Assembly: GCA_947500295.1 (NCBI GenBank)
Contig: CANMRM010000001.1
Span: 248,001-312,000, forward strand
From: an uncultured Kordiimonas sp.
GTDB lineage: Bacteria; Pseudomonadota; Alphaproteobacteria; Sphingomonadales; Kordiimonadaceae
Direction of reading: 5' to 3'
Length of the DNA: 64,000 bases
Shown here: piece after piece, positions 61,598-64,000 of the stretch
How the letters are laid out: every line of letters starts with the position of its first letter
Position numbering within the stretch: the first letter of the stretch is position 1
The notes under the pieces: generated by a model
What the model saw: the letters and a program-made list of their open reading frames with translations, nothing else
Told to the model about the DNA's origin: nothing
The model's database searches: none
Translations under genes and position numbers: made by a program

Positions 61598-62164
61598 TCA
61601 GGCCGCTTCCGGTTTGTTCGCAGACCAGGCGTTTGCCCGAAAAGCGTTGTCGACAGGCGTGTTGGCGATATGGTTTGTGTAGTTGGACAAGACTTTCAGG
61701 CCTGTTCCAACAATCACTTCCAGAATGTTTGCCTTGGTGTAACCGACCGCGAGAAAGGCTTCGAGGTCGGCTTCGTCGACAAAACCACGGTTCTGGTTGA
61801 CCTTGGCAGCGAACGTGCGCAAGGCCTCCAGCCGGGGGTCGGCAAGGGGTGCACCTGTGCGCAGAGCCTTGATGACGTCTTCAGGCACGTTCTGCATTTT
61901 TGAAATTGTTGTGTGTGCCGCCATGCAGTATGTGCAGTTATTCAGGCGGTTGTTGGTCATCAGCACAATCTGCTGTTCGGTGGGCGTAAAGCCGCTTTTT
62001 TCGAAAATGCCGGACAGCACAGCATAGGCTTCCACTGTCGCGGGCGATTCCGCAAATGTTGCCATCAGGTTGGGCAGGAAGCCGTATGCCTGCTGAACCC
62101 CTTGCAGAGTTTCTCTGCTGCCTTCTGGGGCGGTGTCATGAGTATGAATGGTAAAGTTGGTCAT
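61598..62164 (-). CDS. Carboxymuconolactone decarboxylase/AhpD-like protein
   Basis: 188 residues. The redox-type motif CTYCMAAH is in QIVLMTNNRLNNCTYCMAAHTTISKMQNVPEDVIKALRTGAPLADPRLEALRTFAAKVNQNRG, which is the peroxidase-related alkylhydroperoxidase form. FLPNLMATFAESPATVEAYAVLSG opens it. It may reduce peroxides. It follows the NTF2-like gene by 27 bases in the same operon. Confidence 0.9.
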   Translation of the reverse strand: MTNFTIHTHDTAPEGSRETLQGVQQAYGFLPNLMATFAESPATVEAYAVLSGIFEKSGFTPTEQQIVLMTNNRLNNCTYCMAAHTTISKMQNVPEDVIKALRTGAPLADPRLEALRTFAAKVNQNRGFVDEADLEAFLAVGYTKANILEVIVGTGLKVLSNYTNHIANTPVDNAFRANAWSANKPEAA

Positions 62165-62191
62165 GTTATTTCTTTCTTTGAATGAGCAGGA

Positions 62192-62692
62192 TTAGTTGTT
62201 TGAGTGGGAGTCGTAGGTTTTGCCGCTGATTTTCCATTGACCGTCGTGTTTGTAGAGGACAAAGAAATCAGTGAAGCGGTTGCCGCCCCAGTTTATGAAC
62301 TCTACTTTTGCTGCCGCCGCAGGGCCGGAGATATCAATCCAGGCAATATGATGCTGCACTTCGGGTGCCGGACCGCCGCCCGTTACGGCGCTAGCGAAAG
62401 CATCAACGTCCATATTGTAGAATTCGCCGCCAATTGAACCGACGATATGGGCATGATCGTAAAAGGCTGAGCGCGTCAGTTTACCGTCGCCTGTTTTTGC
62501 GCTGTCGATGTATGGCTGCAACGCCTCGACAACAGCATTGTATTCGCTGAAGCTGTGGGCTTCGTCGACTTTCGTTTCTTTCGTGATTTCACTCATTGTT
62601 TTGTTTCTTTCCGTTGGGGTTTGTGAATAAGCGTGGGGCGCCAGAAGCATCAGCGCCAAGGCGGTAGCTAGAAGGCTTCCATATTTGTTCAT
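62192..62692 (-). CDS. Secreted NTF2-like (lumazine-binding-type) protein
   Basis: 166 residues from ATG 62692; a TTG four codons upstream is unlikely. Signal peptide MNKYGSLLATALALMLLAPHAYSQ. Fold pieces YNAVVEALQPYIDSAKTGDGKLTRSAFYDHAHIVGSIGGEFYNMDVDAFASAV and VEFINWGGNRFTDFFVLYKHDGQWKISGKTYD. The operator at 62706 lies directly upstream. It is the first gene of a three-gene operon with CMD and alcohol dehydrogenase. Confidence 0.83.
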   Translation of the reverse strand: MNKYGSLLATALALMLLAPHAYSQTPTERNKTMSEITKETKVDEAHSFSEYNAVVEALQPYIDSAKTGDGKLTRSAFYDHAHIVGSIGGEFYNMDVDAFASAVTGGGPAPEVQHHIAWIDISGPAAAAKVEFINWGGNRFTDFFVLYKHDGQWKISGKTYDSHSNN

Positions 62693-62705
62693 TGTTGTTT
62701 CCAAA

Positions 62706-62726
62706 CTTACCTATATACAGGTAGAT
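62706..62726 (-). promoter_or_regulatory. TetR operator copy upstream of the NTF2-like gene
   Basis: 21 bases that match 63293-63313 at 18 of 21 positions when read on the opposite strand (ATCTAC, three variable bases, ATATAG, TAAG). It lies 14 bases before the NTF2-like start. The core TACCTATATACAGGTA is nearly palindromic. Confidence 0.7.
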
Positions 62727-62744
62727 ATCAGGCATAAAAAAATA

Positions 62745-63278
62745 TCAGCTTTTCAAAAAGCCTATCAAAGCATCATGTACGATTTTAGGGTCGTTTCTCA
62801 GACGAGCGAGCAGCAGGGAGCCCTCCAGGCCGCTTAAAAACCGTACCGCCAGCAATTTCGCATTTTTATGCCCCATCTCTTTAAACTGCTGCGCAAGCCA
62901 TGCCTGGTATCCGGTAAAGTAAACGTCCAGCAGTTTGCTCACCCGGGGGCTGACGGACTGAAGCTCTGCGGCCATCATGCCGCAGAGGCAGAATTTTTTG
63001 TTCACGGCGTAGTTTTGAAAATATTCAATGACAGCTTCCAGCCGTTTTTTGGGTGTATTGACCGCCGAGTTCATGTCTTCAAAAATCTGGCTATGTGATT
63101 GATGGGTACGTTCCACCAGAGCGACTGCGAGATCATCCTTGCTCCTGAAATAATAGTGGATGCTCGCGGCTTTGATTCCGATTTCGTCAGCCAGATCCAG
63201 ATAGCTGAAGCCATTGAATCCCCTGGTCTGGGTTAACTGCTCAGCGAGGTCGAGAATTTTTGTCTTGGTATTTGTCAT
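62745..63278 (-). CDS. TetR family transcriptional regulator
   Basis: 177 residues. N-terminal HTH: TKILDLAEQLTQTRGFNGFSYLDLADEIGIKAASIHYYFRSKDDLAVALVERT. The C-terminal ligand domain has CLCGMMAAELQSVSPRVSKLLDVYF, seen in oxidative or aldehyde-responsive TetR proteins. Two operator copies flank it, one before its own start and one before the NTF2-like gene, so it likely represses both. Confidence 0.93.
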   Translation of the reverse strand: MTNTKTKILDLAEQLTQTRGFNGFSYLDLADEIGIKAASIHYYFRSKDDLAVALVERTHQSHSQIFEDMNSAVNTPKKRLEAVIEYFQNYAVNKKFCLCGMMAAELQSVSPRVSKLLDVYFTGYQAWLAQQFKEMGHKNAKLLAVRFLSGLEGSLLLARLRNDPKIVHDALIGFLKS

Positions 63279-63292
63279 ATCATCATCAATCT

Positions 63293-63313
63293 ATCTACAT
63301 GCATATAGATAAG
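63293..63313 (+). promoter_or_regulatory. TetR operator copy upstream of tetR
   Basis: 21 bases, 15 upstream of the tetR start, matching 62706-62726 at 18 of 21 positions. The wider 63289-63310 is palindromic at nine of eleven pairs. Confidence 0.7.
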
Positions 63314-63356
63314 GCGGATCGAAAATTGTGCAAGCTTTTTTTTCGGCTCTCACTTT

Positions 63357-63436
63357 CCATCATCCACCCCAGCCATCATCCACCCCAGCCATCATCCACC
63401 CCAGCCATCATCCACCCCAGCCATTATCCATCTCAG
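63357..63436 (+). repeat. Tandem 16-base repeat, about five units
   Basis: CCATCATCCACCCCAG occurs four times in a row (63357-63420) and a fifth degenerate copy, differing at three positions, follows to 63436. A period of 16 does not preserve frame, so it is not coding. It lies between the tetR operator and the last gene; the rest of this 375-base gap holds no gene I can support. Possibly a variable-number locus. Confidence 0.92.
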
Positions 63437-63653
63437 TGGCGACGGGCACCGTGGTCCGTCGACAACAAAAAGCGACCGTTCATCCCATCACACTGGGCAA
63501 CCCGGTCGCATCTCCTGATGGTTTTTATTCATTTCCTGCGAAACCAGTGCCGTTCATATGAACGCATGATGCAGGAAATATGGCCACATATTCCGCGGGT
63601 TTTTGACCAATCATGGGGTTTTCCTGGCTCCATAAGCAGTCCGAGGGGGCGTT

Positions 63654-64000
63654 ATGAAAATTCTTGAATTGGTTCACAGCAGGTTGAAGCCTATCTGCGT
63701 TGCCTTCGCGGGCAGCGTGGCAGTCAGCATTCTTGCTGCCGGTCTCCCAGGGGCCCAGAGCCTTCAATTGGTATCCGACCGCGCTGCCATATTTGATGGC
63801 ACACCCAGCATACCGATGGCCAATTTCGACAAGTTGCACGGCGTCTGGCGGGTCGAAAGCCACAGCTTGAAAGACCGCATGTCAGGCGAAACCGTTTGGC
63901 AGGAAAACCACATGCAGACCGAGTACCGGGTTCTTCTGGATGGTCTGGTCGTCGTCAACGACACCTACGGAACTTTCAATAACCGGCCCATGCACGGGCT
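63654..64000 (+). CDS. Secreted lipocalin/DUF1579-like protein, partial
   Basis: Begins ATG 63654 with GAGGGGG upstream and runs off the window after 115 codons. Signal region MKILELVHSRLKPICVAFAG and following hydrophobic stretch (VAVSILAAGLPGAQS). Mature part starts PMANFDKLHGVWRVESHSLKDRMSGETVWQENHMQTEYRVLLDGLVVVNDTYG, resembling the FLGHWSIESL/DGTAIMDEWRSL pattern of the protein at 56574. The two look like paralogues. C-terminus unseen. Confidence 0.7.
   Translation, partial: MKILELVHSRLKPICVAFAGSVAVSILAAGLPGAQSLQLVSDRAAIFDGTPSIPMANFDKLHGVWRVESHSLKDRMSGETVWQENHMQTEYRVLLDGLVVVNDTYGTFNNRPMHG

Noticed and set aside
63357-63436. Possible CRISPR array
   Set aside because: The units are contiguous with no spacers and far too short; no cas genes are present.
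63260-63667. Plus-strand open frame with His/Pro/Ser-rich repeats
   Set aside because: It runs through the 16-base repeat, whose period shifts frame, and overlaps both the tetR start and the start of the 63654 gene.

Overview
The window looks like a chromosome segment of an alphaproteobacterium. It carries several gene neighbourhoods typical of that class: a UbiH-type hydroxylase next to ftsK-lolA-xthA, DUF3576-leuS-lptE-holA, secB and fxsA divergent from a Tim44-like gene with mltA and an Smr gene, hisBHAFE divergent from hslVU, and a Trm112/Lon-substrate-domain/thioredoxin-TPR cluster. Base composition is moderately GC-rich. I cannot name the genus. An order such as Kordiimonadales or Rhodospirillales would fit, but that is inference.

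Layout. 1-7.4 kb: a partial TetR gene with its operator, a secreted beta-helix/diheme cytochrome pair, dapB, a DUF350/serine protease pair, a secreted NTF2-like protein, DUF2244 and a ubiquinone-type hydroxylase. 7.6-22.8 kb: core genes, namely ftsK, lolA, xthA, a GNAT gene, an orphan response regulator, ribA, an L,D-transpeptidase, a PLP-homeostasis gene, a thiamine phosphate synthase-like gene, an outer-membrane barrel, DUF3576, leuS, lptE and holA. 22.8-27.1 kb: regulatory and accessory genes (DUF4199 with a membrane-tethered LuxR protein, a GlxA-type regulator divergent from a DJ-1/PfpI gene, TetR with a CPBP protease). 27.2-35 kb: secB, fxsA, Tim44, mltA, smr, an HTH gene, panE, a membrane-anchored hypothetical and a ComM/YifB ATPase. 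35.3-39.4 kb: GST, a sulfite-exporter-like permease, a membrane AraC regulator, an NTF2-like protein and an M23 peptidase. 39.5-50.3 kb: his genes, hslVU, small conserved genes, a malonyl-CoA ligase-like gene and a quality-control cluster.

50.4-64 kb is more accessory. It holds a tRNA-Gly followed by a broken copy of its own 3' end, an amidohydrolase/MarR divergent pair with a perfect palindromic operator, an AT-rich RelA/SpoT-domain-TPR gene beside a gene fragment, a lipoprotein Ntn-hydrolase acylase, several small catabolic or detoxification genes, tRNA-Ser, and a TetR-controlled set (NTF2-like, carboxymuconolactone decarboxylase, alcohol dehydrogenase). Two copies of a 21-bp operator mark the TetR set. 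A 16-bp tandem repeat and a partial secreted-protein gene close the window.

The points most worth following are the RelA/SpoT-TPR gene in its AT-rich patch, the beta-helix/diheme cytochrome pair, the inverted repeat that would bury the ribosome-binding site of the sulfite-exporter gene, the tRNA-Gly 3' remnant, and the duplicated TetR operator. Translation starts were chosen from ribosome-binding sites, signal peptides and family alignments. Function calls rest on motifs and remembered family features; no database search was run.
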